A stretch of 64,000 nucleotides of DNA, from assembly GCA_947459425.1 (NCBI GenBank), contig CANHDJ010000014.1, forward strand, positions 1 to 64,000, read 5' to 3'. The notes under the pieces are model-generated. The model was not told the DNA's origin. It saw nothing but the letters and a program-made list of their open reading frames with translations, and did not search any database. Source of the DNA: Ignavibacteria bacterium (lineage in GTDB: Bacteria > Bacteroidota > Ignavibacteria > Kapaibacteriales > UBA4661). Within the stretch, counting starts at the first letter, position 1. Every line of letters starts with the position of its first letter. Below, in pieces: positions 9,589 through 18,132 of the stretch. The translations under genes and the position numbers were made by a program.

Positions 9589-12462
9589 TTAATTAAAAAT
9601 ACTCACACAATTCGTCTTTTTCAGCGCGGCGGCAAGCGCTTTTTCAGCGTGTTCGAGCAGTTCTTCCAACGAGCCTTGCTTCAGAAATTCGGCAAGACCG
9701 ATGCTGACGGTAACGTTATATTGCTTGCCACCCACGCTCAGGCTTGCGGCGGCGGTTTCGCGGCGAATACGCTCTGCCCACATTTGCGCGGCTTGAGTGT
9801 TCTTTTCGATAAGGCAGACCGCCAACGTCGTGCCGTGATACCGCGCTATTACGTCGTAGGGGCGAAGGTTTTTGCGGAGAATTTGGACAAAAGCGTGGTT
9901 GAGTTCGTCCAAAAGCGGAAGATTATTGCTGAAAGCGGCGTATTTATCAAGGCTAACAAGGGCAATCGTTAGCGAAAGTTCCACATCTTCCGCTCGTGCT
10001 AATTCTTCGTTGACTCGTTGCAAGAAGGTCGCCGTGCCGACAAGCGCATTATCACTGGCTTCCTGCAAAAGAGCGTGCGTCTGGACGTACTCTTGAAGTT
10101 GCATCTGCTCTAGCGCTGTGCCAGCATATTCGCAAACGGTTTCGATAATTTCCACATCCTGCTTGGTGAGCCGTGTTTCGCCGGCTTCTTCAATAAACAA
10201 TGCTCCATAACACCGCGATACCGACACCAATGGAACGCCCGTAAATGCAAGCGTCGTCGGCTTCTGTTCGCGCTGCGTGACGCGCACAAAATTTGCCGAC
10301 GGGTTCGCAAAGCGATAGGTACGCCCGTTGGTGATGGTTTTGCCGACGAGAGAATTGTCTAAATAAACTTCGCCGCTCAGTATTTCCTTTGTTTGCGGCT
10401 CTTTGGTGTGGAGATTGGAAACGTACCATCCGCCGCGCTCTTCGCTGAAAATCGTTGTTCCCATCGTTGTATATGGCACAAGTCGCATCAGTGAGCGAAT
10501 AAGCGCCGTGCAGACATCTTCGCTTGTGCGGTCGGGTTTCAGCGTGAGTTGGCGGAAGGTGTCAATCGCGTCCAGTGTTCGTGCGGATTGCAAGAGGTCG
10601 TATTTTTCCGTGTAGCTTTGAATCAGCCCGCTCACCAGTTTGGTAAAATGCCCCAAAAAGCTGACAGTTGCGTTATCGTAGGCATCATCATCAGTGGAGT
10701 CTGCCGTCAGTACGCCAACGACGGCATTATTGAAATAGACAGGAACGCCAACAAAGGAGCGGGTTTTTGCTGGAGCGGTATAATATGGCAAAAGCTGCAA
10801 CTCCGCATCAATACTAATCTCGCTCAAAATCTCCGGCGTGCCGCTTTCGGCGATATGGCTTAAAACGTCGTCCCCCAGCGCAAAGGAAACCTGCTTTTTC
10901 ATAGCTTCCGGCACATCGGAAATTTTTGCTTCCAGCGTCAGTTGCTTGCGGTCAGCGGCAAACCACCAATACGCCGTCGTGCGGGCGCTCATGGCAGAGC
11001 GAATCGCCAACAAGACCCGTTGCAACAGAAATTCAAACTCTCGGCGTGGTTCATTTTTCGCGCCTTCGGGCGTTTCTTCAACGATTTCCTCCATCTGCAC
11101 GGTCAGTTTTTTACGGCGATGGCTGACGGCTTCTTCGGAAAGTTCGGTTGAGGCTTGGGCTTTGGGGTTTGGGGCTTGTTGTTTACTGCTTGTTGCTTGA
11201 GATTTATTATTTGGCGCTTGGTATGCTTCGCGTTTTAGGGCGGCGTTGGCAGCGCGGGTTACTTTGTCTTGAATATCCTCGTCGGTGGTAAATTCTTCCA
11301 GTGTTGGTGCGGTCTCTGGCGTAGTCTCCTCGCCCAAACCTCTCACGGCGGGCGAGGGCTTTGGAGAATGCTCTGTGTCTGGCGCTGCATCATGCTTCGC
11401 GCCTTGCCCTTCTCCCTGTGGGGGAAGGGTTGGGATGAGGGGCTGGGCGCTTACCGCCGTATTTTCACCGTTGCCCTCATCGTCTTTTTTTTTTGCCTCA
11501 ATCGGCGTTGGAGGCGGAATGGTGCTGGTCGTAACGGTTATTGGCGCGGGCGTGGAAGCAGCCGTAGCCGTAGATTTCCCGACAATCCGAAATTCTGCAC
11601 CCTCGTCCTCATCAAAATCAGCGCCAAGCAAGGATTCGTCAAGTCTTGGAGCATTGTAATTGCCGGGAAGAGCTTCGGCAAGCGCGACCGGCGGCGGAGG
11701 CGGTGTCACGGGCGGCGGAGCAGGTTTGGGTTGCAAGTCGCTTGGCAGCGTGGTTTGCCCGATAGATATTTGCGGCGTAAAATCATTGTTCAAACTGGCA
11801 TTTTCATTACTGTCATCAAACACCAAGACTTTTTTGCCGGATGTGGTGTTCGTGGTATTCAACGCCTGTTGCACAGCACTTGTTGGTGTTGGAATCGTTG
11901 GTGGCGGCATTTCGGGCGTGAATTTATGCGGAGCCGTCACGAGGGTAACGTCGTCAAATCCTGCGGCATCGTCGAAATCGTCAAACACCAGCTTTTTGGG
12001 GAGCGTTGGTTGCGGAGGAGCGCTTACTGCCTTTTTTTCTGGTATAGCTTGTGCGGGAGCGCTCTTATTTTGTGCTGTTTTTGTCGGCGGCGCTTCATCC
12101 GTAGCAACGCCAAATGATTCGGCAAAATCATCGAAAACAAGCCGCTTTGAACCGCTTTCTTGCTTGACGGTTGTTTTGAAATCGGACACATCGGAAACGG
12201 CTTTGGAGGGTGATTTCATTTGTTCGCGGAGCGCAGTTTCGCGGGCGGCACTTTCTCTCAACGCCGACAAATCCTTGACGCGCTGACTGTACAAGACGAC
12301 AACGCCAATGCTACCGAGTATAGCAATACAGACACCAATCAAGCGCACGGGCAAATCGCCCAAAAAGAGCGCAATAGCGAGTCCCAGCGCAATAACCAGC
12401 AATGCCGGAATGTCGGTTGGCGCATTAAAAAGTCGTGACAAAGAAGGTTGTTCGTTACTCAT
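9589..12462 (-). CDS. Membrane-anchored GAF protein with degenerate GGDEF domain
   Basis: A 957-aa protein from the ATG at 12462. Two membrane helices (about residues 17-34 and 40-58) are followed by a long, proline- and threonine-rich linker, two GAF-type sensor domains (roughly 480-790) and a C-terminal GGDEF-fold domain. The catalytic GG[D/E]EF signature is replaced by 'YHGTTLAV', so cyclic-di-GMP synthesis is unlikely; 'VSIGLAEF' shows the fold is kept. The linker holds three copies of a short motif: 'KRLVFDDF', 'KKLVFDDF' and 'KVLVFDDS', about 50 residues apart, possibly docking sites. Part of the linker is encoded by a REP-like double hairpin (11328-11429). It lies 41 nt downstream of the epimerase-like gene. 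Confidence 0.8.
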   Translation of the reverse strand: MSNEQPSLSRLFNAPTDIPALLVIALGLAIALFLGDLPVRLIGVCIAILGSIGVVVLYSQRVKDLSALRESAARETALREQMKSPSKAVSDVSDFKTTVKQESGSKRLVFDDFAESFGVATDEAPPTKTAQNKSAPAQAIPEKKAVSAPPQPTLPKKLVFDDFDDAAGFDDVTLVTAPHKFTPEMPPPTIPTPTSAVQQALNTTNTTSGKKVLVFDDSNENASLNNDFTPQISIGQTTLPSDLQPKPAPPPVTPPPPPVALAEALPGNYNAPRLDESLLGADFDEDEGAEFRIVGKSTATAASTPAPITVTTSTIPPPTPIEAKKKDDEGNGENTAVSAQPLIPTLPPQGEGQGAKHDAAPDTEHSPKPSPAVRGLGEETTPETAPTLEEFTTDEDIQDKVTRAANAALKREAYQAPNNKSQATSSKQQAPNPKAQASTELSEEAVSHRRKKLTVQMEEIVEETPEGAKNEPRREFEFLLQRVLLAIRSAMSARTTAYWWFAADRKQLTLEAKISDVPEAMKKQVSFALGDDVLSHIAESGTPEILSEISIDAELQLLPYYTAPAKTRSFVGVPVYFNNAVVGVLTADSTDDDAYDNATVSFLGHFTKLVSGLIQSYTEKYDLLQSARTLDAIDTFRQLTLKPDRTSEDVCTALIRSLMRLVPYTTMGTTIFSEERGGWYVSNLHTKEPQTKEILSGEVYLDNSLVGKTITNGRTYRFANPSANFVRVTQREQKPTTLAFTGVPLVSVSRCYGALFIEEAGETRLTKQDVEIIETVCEYAGTALEQMQLQEYVQTHALLQEASDNALVGTATFLQRVNEELARAEDVELSLTIALVSLDKYAAFSNNLPLLDELNHAFVQILRKNLRPYDVIARYHGTTLAVCLIEKNTQAAQMWAERIRRETAAASLSVGGKQYNVTVSIGLAEFLKQGSLEELLEHAEKALAAALKKTNCVSIFN

Positions 12463-12503
12463 CGTTTTGGGAAATGATGAAAAATGAAAATTACTCGTTG
12501 AAA

Positions 12504-13034
12504 TTACCCGAACTTTGGCTCCCACACCTCGCCAAGCACCGCATCCCAGGCAAACTTGAGTTCATCGGCAGGGTCGTAGGGATGGGATTGTAGATTGACG
12601 ACGATAGTTTCCGGTTGCGACAGCGCCTTCCATCCGTGCATCACGCCCGGCGGAATGAGTATCATTGCGGGGTTTTGAATGCCGATGATAAACGAATTGA
12701 CGTGTCCAAAGGTGGGGGACTCGGCACGAATATCCACGCAGACAACCTGCATTTTGCCGCGTGTCACGGTGAATTGGTCGGTGTGGATGGCGTGCAGATG
12801 CCATGCTTTCACAACGCCGTAATCGGTTGCCGATTGATACACGTGTTGCGGCACAATCACACCCTCACGCTCCACCCACGGCAAACTCCAAAGTTCAATC
12901 ACATCGCCACGCCCATCCACGATGGTTTTAAGCGCCTTGAAGTGTACGCCGCTAATGGTAGCACCGTTGAATGTAGAATGTTGTTTATAGGGAACGTCGT
13001 GGAGAAAAGAAAGTGTAACGTCGGTAATGTTCAT
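12504..13034 (-). CDS. dTDP-4-dehydrorhamnose 3,5-epimerase-like cupin
   Basis: A 176-aa RmlC-like cupin; the start at 13034 ('MNITDVTLSFL') is chosen because upstream codons show no conservation-like pattern. 'VKAWHLHAIHTDQFTVTRG' around the middle carries the His-rich loop of the family, and 'LIPPGVMHGWKAL' is the second conserved cupin strand. RmlC epimerises dTDP-4-keto-6-deoxyglucose at C3 and C5, but variants in this family act on other nucleotide sugars. The rmlA and rmlB genes are far away (57 and 39 kb), so rhamnose synthesis is not shown by context. Likely co-transcribed with the downstream GAF gene. Confidence 0.75.
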   Translation of the reverse strand: MNITDVTLSFLHDVPYKQHSTFNGATISGVHFKALKTIVDGRGDVIELWSLPWVEREGVIVPQHVYQSATDYGVVKAWHLHAIHTDQFTVTRGKMQVVCVDIRAESPTFGHVNSFIIGIQNPAMILIPPGVMHGWKALSQPETIVVNLQSHPYDPADELKFAWDAVLGEVWEPKFG

Positions 13035-13371
13035 AACAAGCAAGAAAAATGGGCGTAAATCTGTGCGAAAACCGCACCGTTGCAGCCCCAAACTTAGCAC
13101 TTTTTCTCCAAACTTTGCGCACATATTCTGCACGTTCTTGGCAAGATTTCGCCCAAAGCGCCTCTGTGGATAACTTTCTTGCCCTGCACGTTGGCATGGC
13201 AAATAACGCTTGAACGCAAGTCTTTATGCGATAGTTGACACATCAACTGCTGTAAGCCATGACAAATGAATCGGAAAATGAACGTATTTTCATCGTTTTG
13301 TCATCGAAAAGTTTTTTTTCTGGGTGTAGTTTCGCAACCGATAGTTTGTTAAATTAAGGATACTTTGCTTT
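13035..13371. other. 337-bp divergent intergenic region
   Basis: Region between the epimerase-like gene and rlpA. It contains one exact DnaA-box word (TGTGGATAA, 13165-13173), a GTTGA-CACA-TCAAC inverted repeat near 13234-13247 and AT-rich sequence before rlpA. No second DnaA box or coding frame was recognised, so it is probably only a double promoter region. Confidence 0.4.
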
Positions 13372-14280
13372 ATGATGATTCGTACTTTTTCGTTCGTGAT
13401 TCGTCGTTCCCGCCGTGCTTTGCGGGTTGCTCGTGCGGTAGCATTTGTGCTGCTGGTGTGCGTTGGCGCTATGTACAGCTTTGGTGTTCAGGCAAAAATC
13501 CGTACATTTTTTACTGGCACCCCTAGCGCTGTGACCGAAGCGATTGCCTCCGCGTCCTCAATAGTGCAGCATGGCGTGGCTTCGTGGTATGGTCCGCGCT
13601 TTCATGGTCGCAGAACGGCAAATGGGGAAATCTATGATATGAATGACTTTACCGCCGCACATCTTACATTGCCGCTTGGAACGGTTATTCGGGTCACCAA
13701 TACCGACAACGACCGAACAACGCTGGTGCGCGTCAATGATCGTGGTCCCTACATCGACGGGCGTATTCTCGACCTGTCGTATAGCGCCGCAAAAACACTC
13801 GGTATTCTGGGCAACGGCACGGGAAATGTGAAAGTGGAAGTTGTTGAAGGGATTCGCCTTACCGACACATCGCTTACGACCGATTTTCTCAGCACGAATT
13901 ATGAATTTGCCGCCATCAAAGACCTGCTCTCCACGACTGCCTTTGCACATACGATGCAACCATTGGTCGTTGATGCAGGAACGTTTTCCATCGTTCACGA
14001 AACTGATAATTTTGCGGAAGCGCTCAATGCCTGGAAAAATCTCCGCAAAAAGCACGGCGATATCGTCTATCTTGTGCCGCAACGCAAGCCCGACGAGCAG
14101 ATTGCCTTTGAAGAACTTCAGCGCAAAGCCGAAAAACCTCACACAAAAAAATTGACCGCATCAGAAAAGCGCGCCGCAAAACGCAACAAAAATATCCGTC
14201 AAACCGAAGAACGAAGCCGTCTTTACAACTATCAACTTCTGCTGCTGGAAACAGACTCTCCGGCATTAGCGGCGAATTGA
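13372..14280 (+). CDS. rlpA: RlpA-like septal ring lytic transglycosylase
   Basis: A 302-aa exported protein with a basic N-terminus and hydrophobic signal helix (about residues 20-37), then a double-psi beta-barrel domain near residues 62-155. Family landmarks are 'GVASWYGPRFHGRRTANGE', 'AAHLTLPLGTVIRVTN' and 'VRVNDRGPYIDGRILDLS', which carries the catalytic aspartate. RlpA cuts naked glycan strands of peptidoglycan in the periplasm, usually at the septum. The C-terminal part (about 200-302) is basic and charged; it is not a clear SPOR domain, although it contains a segment ('VDAGTFSIVHETDNFAEALNAW') that could be a reduced one. A strong terminator follows, so it is a single-gene unit. Confidence 0.88.
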   Translation: MMIRTFSFVIRRSRRALRVARAVAFVLLVCVGAMYSFGVQAKIRTFFTGTPSAVTEAIASASSIVQHGVASWYGPRFHGRRTANGEIYDMNDFTAAHLTLPLGTVIRVTNTDNDRTTLVRVNDRGPYIDGRILDLSYSAAKTLGILGNGTGNVKVEVVEGIRLTDTSLTTDFLSTNYEFAAIKDLLSTTAFAHTMQPLVVDAGTFSIVHETDNFAEALNAWKNLRKKHGDIVYLVPQRKPDEQIAFEELQRKAEKPHTKKLTASEKRAAKRNKNIRQTEERSRLYNYQLLLLETDSPALAAN

Positions 14281-14325
14281 CACGCTTGTCCGTCTTGCGG
14301 CATCCTTCCCGAAAATATCCCCCAG

Positions 14326-14357
14326 CCCCTTGCTTCCTACGATTCAAGGGGTTTTTT
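14326..14357 (+). terminator. Rho-independent terminator after rlpA
   Basis: Seven-bp GC-rich stem CCCCTTG/CAAGGGG (14326-14332/14345-14351) followed by six T. Confidence 0.9.
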
Positions 14358-14433
14358 GTTTGCCAAATCTAACGGAATATTCTAATTTGTCGGTGTAATT
14401 CTTTTTCCCTCCACGCCCTTCAATCCTTGATTT

Positions 14434-14943
14434 ATGGAGCATCTTTGGTCGCCTTGGCGCTCGCAATACATCGAAACATTCAGCAATACCACGCCAAAAA
14501 CAAGCGAATGTTTCCTGTGCGCTGCGTTTTATCAGCCGCAGCGCGATGCGGAATTGCTTGTTGTGGCGCGGCGTGAGCGCTGTTTTGTGATTATGAACCG
14601 CTTTCCCTACAATAGCGGGCATATCATGGTCGTTCCGAACCGTCATTGCGGCGAGTTGCGCCTTTTGAGTGATGATGAATTGATGCTACTTTTTCGCACC
14701 GTCCGCGAGGCGGAAGATGTGCTGCACAAGGTCTTTAAGCCTCATGGAATCAATGTCGGGCTGAATTTAGGTAGTGCAGCCGGAGCAGGCGTACCGTCTC
14801 ATCTCCACGTCCATTTGGTGCCGCGTTGGAATGGCGATGTGAATTTTATGCCCGTGCTGGCGGACGTGAAAATTGTTTCCGAGCGCCTTGAGGACACGTA
14901 TCAAAAACTTACGCAGGGCTTTGAAGCGAGCGCAGCCGCATGA
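14434..14943 (+). CDS. HIT-family nucleotide hydrolase/phosphorylase
   Basis: A 169-aa histidine-triad protein with the triad H123-L-H125-V-H127 in 'SHLHVHLVPRW'. 'MEHLWSPWRSQYI' at the N-terminus and the 'CFLC' pair near residue 26 are typical of the bacterial branch related to Ap4A phosphorylases/hydrolases, which split dinucleoside polyphosphates or AMP conjugates. The last four bases are ATGA, so its stop codon overlaps the start of rsmA and the two genes are probably translationally coupled. Confidence 0.9.
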   Translation: MEHLWSPWRSQYIETFSNTTPKTSECFLCAAFYQPQRDAELLVVARRERCFVIMNRFPYNSGHIMVVPNRHCGELRLLSDDELMLLFRTVREAEDVLHKVFKPHGINVGLNLGSAAGAGVPSHLHVHLVPRWNGDVNFMPVLADVKIVSERLEDTYQKLTQGFEASAAA

Positions 14944-15854
14944 AAACTCACTACAACACCAATACCACATCCCAACAGGCTTCCGACCGCCTTCAGCCCC
15001 GCAAAGACCTTGGGCAAAATTTTTTACGCGACCCCAACATTGCCCGCAATATTGTTCGCTCATTGGATATTGCTGAAACCGATACCGTATTGGAAATTGG
15101 TCCCGGCGAAGGCGCACTCACGGCTCTGCTGCTTGATTCCCCTGCAAAGCATATTGTGGCAGTCGAATACGATGCGCGGGCGGTTGAATTGCTGGAAAAG
15201 CGCTTTGCAACTGCTTTGGCGGCGGGGCGTTTGCGTATTATTCACAGCGATATTTTAGCATTGTCATTGGAAACCATAGTTGATGCCGCGCAAGCAAGTA
15301 ATAGTGCGGTCTTGAAGATTGTGGGAAATATTCCCTACTACATCACCAGCGATATTCTTTTTTGGGTATTTAACGAATGGGCAAAGCAAGAAGTGAGGAA
15401 TGAAGCTGATGGCGGGCTGTTGCTGGCAAAAACGGTCATTATGATGCAAAAAGAGGTCGCCCAACGCATTGCTGCAAAACCTCGCACGAAGGAGTATGGT
15501 ATTCTGAGTGTCGCATCATTACTTGTCTCTACGCCGAAATTGCTGTTTCATGTCTCGCCGCAGTGTTTCTTTCCACCGCCGAAGGTAACGTCGTCGGTGG
15601 TCGAATTTTCGATGAAACGGGGCGCGGCGGCGGCAAATACGTTTCGTGCTGTTCATCCGTTCGTGCGCGTAGCATTTAATCAGCGCCGCAAAGTCTTATC
15701 GAATGCGCTTTCCAGCTTGTTGCCGAAAGAGCGCCTCCCGGAGATTCTTACTGCTGCCGAAACGCGCAAAATTTCGTATTTTCGTTCTCGTGCGGAAGAG
15801 CTTTTGCCGGAGGATTTTGTGCTATTGCACGAGCTTATCCGTGAGTTTCAGTGA
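14940..15854 (+). CDS. rsmA: 16S rRNA (adenine1518/1519-N6) dimethyltransferase
   Basis: A 304-aa KsgA/Dim1-family enzyme that dimethylates two adjacent adenines in helix 45 of 16S rRNA during late 30S assembly, using S-adenosylmethionine. Seen: 'LGQNFLRDPNIARNIV' at the N-terminus, SAM-binding motif I 'VLEIGPGEGALT' around residue 52, and motif IV 'NIPYYITSDILF' around residue 128. A 12-residue loop after motif IV is longer than in E. coli KsgA. It overlaps the HIT gene by four bases (ATGA). Confidence 0.95.
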   Translation: MKTHYNTNTTSQQASDRLQPRKDLGQNFLRDPNIARNIVRSLDIAETDTVLEIGPGEGALTALLLDSPAKHIVAVEYDARAVELLEKRFATALAAGRLRIIHSDILALSLETIVDAAQASNSAVLKIVGNIPYYITSDILFWVFNEWAKQEVRNEADGGLLLAKTVIMMQKEVAQRIAAKPRTKEYGILSVASLLVSTPKLLFHVSPQCFFPPPKVTSSVVEFSMKRGAAAANTFRAVHPFVRVAFNQRRKVLSNALSSLLPKERLPEILTAAETRKISYFRSRAEELLPEDFVLLHELIREFQ

Positions 15855-15939
15855 ATACACATCCACACAGCATAGTTCCATTGAGCAAAAAACCTTTAAG
15901 TTTCACGCTTTTTTCGTCAGCACTTCTCAACAATATTTT

Positions 15940-16290
15940 ATGACAACTATTCCATTTCAAGCCATTGATTGGAACACCATTCCAGCAACCGAGCATCCGG
16001 GCGAAAGCGGCACTGCTTTTTGGCAAACGCTTCTTTACGACGGGCTGCGGGTACGGATTGTCGAATATTCCGCAGGGTATATTGCCGACCATTGGTGTCA
16101 AAAAGGGCATATTGTTCATTGTTTGGAGGGTGAGTTCGTCAGCGAAATGAGCAACGGTGAGTCTTTCAAGCTCACGGTGGGCATGACCTATATCGTTTCC
16201 GATGATATGAGTTCCCACCGCTCCACATCAGCAACAGGCGTAAAACTGCTCATCGTGGACGGAGATTTTCTTGCAAAATCATCAATGTAG
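15940..16290 (+). CDS. Small cupin protein (D-H-W-C motif)
   Basis: A 116-aa single-domain cupin; the ATG at 15940 ('MTTIPFQAIDWNTI') is preferred because upstream in-frame codons overlap the end of rsmA. 'YSAGYIADHWCQKGHIVHCL' contains the first metal-binding strand and 'GMTYIVSDDMSSHRS' the second. It resembles a small cupin family in which an aspartate-histidine pair next to tryptophan and cysteine is conserved; the biochemical role is not known to me. It lies 85 nt after rsmA on the same strand. Confidence 0.7.
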   Translation: MTTIPFQAIDWNTIPATEHPGESGTAFWQTLLYDGLRVRIVEYSAGYIADHWCQKGHIVHCLEGEFVSEMSNGESFKLTVGMTYIVSDDMSSHRSTSATGVKLLIVDGDFLAKSSM

Positions 16291-16350
16291 AACTGCGTCC
16301 TATTTTTTAGGTTTCACCTTGCATTTTTTCATTTTTCCCTCTTCAAAACC

Positions 16351-16869
16351 ATGTCCAAAGCCCCGCCACTCCACCGCGAACAGCCCACGCCACCAGACTA
16401 TAAAAATCGTCCGCAAAAAAGCGTTGCACAAAACCGCAAAGCACGGCATGACTACTTCATCACCGATACGATTGAAGCAGGAATCATGCTGCAAGGCACG
16501 GAAGTCAAGTCGCTCAGGGCGGGAAAATGCAATCTGCAAGACAGCTACGCCATGTTTGAGGGTAAAAAAGACGAAGCACCGGAGCTGTTCGCACTCGGCA
16601 TCCACATCAGCCACTACGAACAGGGCAACATCAACAATCACGTTCCCGTGCGCCCGCGCAAGCTCTTGCTGAAGCGCAGTCAATTACAAAAACTCTACGT
16701 GCGGGTGCAGGAAAAAGGCGCTGCTCTTGTGCCACTTGCGGTGTATTTTTCGGGTCCGTACGCAAAAGTCGAACTCGGCATTGCTAAAGGAAAAGCGAAA
16801 TATGACAAGCGCGAATCCATCAAACAACGTGATGCAGAGCGCTCCATGCGGCGCGGGCGCGATGATTGA
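16351..16869 (+). CDS. smpB: SsrA-binding protein SmpB
   Basis: A 172-aa protein that binds tmRNA and brings it to stalled ribosomes for trans-translation. The conserved core starts 'QNRKARHDYFITDTIEAGI' and continues 'LQGTEVKSLRAGKCNLQDSY'. The C-terminal tail 'GKAKYDKRESIKQRDAERS' is the helix that enters the decoding centre. The N-terminal extension of about 30 residues ('KAPPLHREQPTPPDYKN') is longer than usual and proline-rich. No ssrA gene was recognised nearby. The leader is pyrimidine-rich with no Shine-Dalgarno. Confidence 0.96.
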   Translation: MSKAPPLHREQPTPPDYKNRPQKSVAQNRKARHDYFITDTIEAGIMLQGTEVKSLRAGKCNLQDSYAMFEGKKDEAPELFALGIHISHYEQGNINNHVPVRPRKLLLKRSQLQKLYVRVQEKGAALVPLAVYFSGPYAKVELGIAKGKAKYDKRESIKQRDAERSMRRGRDD

Positions 16870-16909
16870 TGCTCACAACAACGACCATTTCGCAGCTCGT
16901 TCAGTATTC

Positions 16910-17031
16910 CCCGTCGGGCGGCTTCTTCGCCGTCCGGCGGTTCTCCACACTAGCTTCCACGCCGATTGGCAGTTGTGCAAGAAGAACCCGCCGGACGGCA
17001 GCATATTTCCACTCCTCAGCCGCCCGACGGG
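16910..17031. repeat. Cloverleaf palindromic repeat, copy D
   Basis: Perfect 13-bp outer stem (16910-16922/17019-17031) enclosing a small GGC-TTCTTC-GCC arm, a 12-bp perfect central arm (16929-16940/16988-16999) extended by four more pairs past a bulge, and a weak third arm. TTCAG begins just outside on the left and TTGACC on the right, as in the other copies. It fills the gap between smpB and pdxA and forces the pdxA start to be placed downstream of it. Confidence 0.78.
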
Positions 17032-17079
17032 AAGTATTTGACCAAACACGGTAGTTCTATTTTTTTTCCTCACAACACC

Positions 17080-18126
17080 ATGACCATTCTTCTTACCTCG
17101 GGCGACCCTAACGGCATTGGGCTGGAAGTCTGTATAAAAGCACTCATGCGTCTTGCACCAAGTGTGCAGGGCGTACATTTTCGTTTAGCGGTGAATCCCA
17201 TGCTTTTCGATGAATATTGCCGTTTGTTGCAATTCCCCGTCAACCGCACTGCAACTGGCTTTGTGGCAAATGGGCTGGAATGTACGATTGTACCGTGTCT
17301 AGCGGATGCTGCACTGGAACTCGGCGTGGAATCGCGCTCAGGAGGCGTACAGGCATTGGAAGCGTTAGAAATTGCCGCCAGTGAACTCCGCGAAGGCAGT
17401 TCTGATGCGGTCTGCACAATGCCCGTCTCGAAACACGCCTTATACCTCGCCGGAGCAACCTTCCCCGGACAAACCGAATTTTTTGGAGAGCGCTTTGGCA
17501 CTAGGGTTTCCGGCACATCAGGCAAACCCTTGATGATTCTCGCCACCGAAGCCGCCGAACTTGACCCCAAGCACTCTCCGGTGCGTGTTGGGCTGGCAAC
17601 GGTGCATATTCCCTTGCAGCGCGTGGCTTCGGCATTGAGCGAAGAGCTTGTTTTAGAGCGATTAACCGCCATGAACACCGCCTTGCGTCAGGATTTCGGC
17701 ATCACCGCACCACGCATTGCTGTTTTGGGGCTGAATCCTCATGCCGGAGAACAGGGTGCACTCGGCAACGAGGAAACAACGATTATTCATCCTGCCTTGA
17801 AAGCCGCACAGAATCTGGGCATTGACGCATACGGAGCATTTCCCGCCGATGGCTTTTTTGCGCATGGCGAATTTCGCCGCTACGACGGCATTTTAGCAAT
17901 GTACCACGACCAAGGCTTGATACCGCTTAAACTCTTGGCTGGCGGCGGCGGGGTCAATTTTTCGGCAGGTTTGCCTATTGTGCGAACTTCGCCCGACCAC
18001 GGCACCGCTTTCGGGCTTGCGGGCAAGGGCATTGCCCACGAAGGCAGCACAGTCGAAGCGATAGAAATGGCAATCACCATTGTCCAAAACCGCAAGAAAT
18101 CAGGCATTCTTCCTGCATTGCCATAA
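17080..18126 (+). CDS. pdxA: 4-hydroxythreonine-4-phosphate dehydrogenase
   Basis: A 348-aa PdxA that oxidises 4-phosphohydroxy-threonine in the DXP-dependent route to pyridoxal phosphate. The start at 17080 ('MTILLTSGDPNGIGLEV') matches the family N-terminus; the frame is open further upstream but only through the palindrome. Visible hallmarks are 'TSGDPNGIG', 'FPGQTEFFGERFG', 'GLNPHAGEQGALGNEE' and 'AMYHDQGLIPLKLL', which supplies metal-binding residues. It is followed after six bases by pbpC. The partner pdxJ is not in the window. Confidence 0.94.
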   Translation: MTILLTSGDPNGIGLEVCIKALMRLAPSVQGVHFRLAVNPMLFDEYCRLLQFPVNRTATGFVANGLECTIVPCLADAALELGVESRSGGVQALEALEIAASELREGSSDAVCTMPVSKHALYLAGATFPGQTEFFGERFGTRVSGTSGKPLMILATEAAELDPKHSPVRVGLATVHIPLQRVASALSEELVLERLTAMNTALRQDFGITAPRIAVLGLNPHAGEQGALGNEETTIIHPALKAAQNLGIDAYGAFPADGFFAHGEFRRYDGILAMYHDQGLIPLKLLAGGGGVNFSAGLPIVRTSPDHGTAFGLAGKGIAHEGSTVEAIEMAITIVQNRKKSGILPALP

Positions 18127-18132
18127 ACCGCT

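Noticed and set aside
13165-13173. Exact DnaA-box word TGTGGATAA
   Set aside because: A single site, no cluster and no dnaA nearby; one such 9-mer is expected by chance on this scale.
16966-17079. Longer N-terminus for PdxA
   Set aside because: The extension is translated from the cloverleaf repeat, and the family start motif begins at the ATG at 17080.
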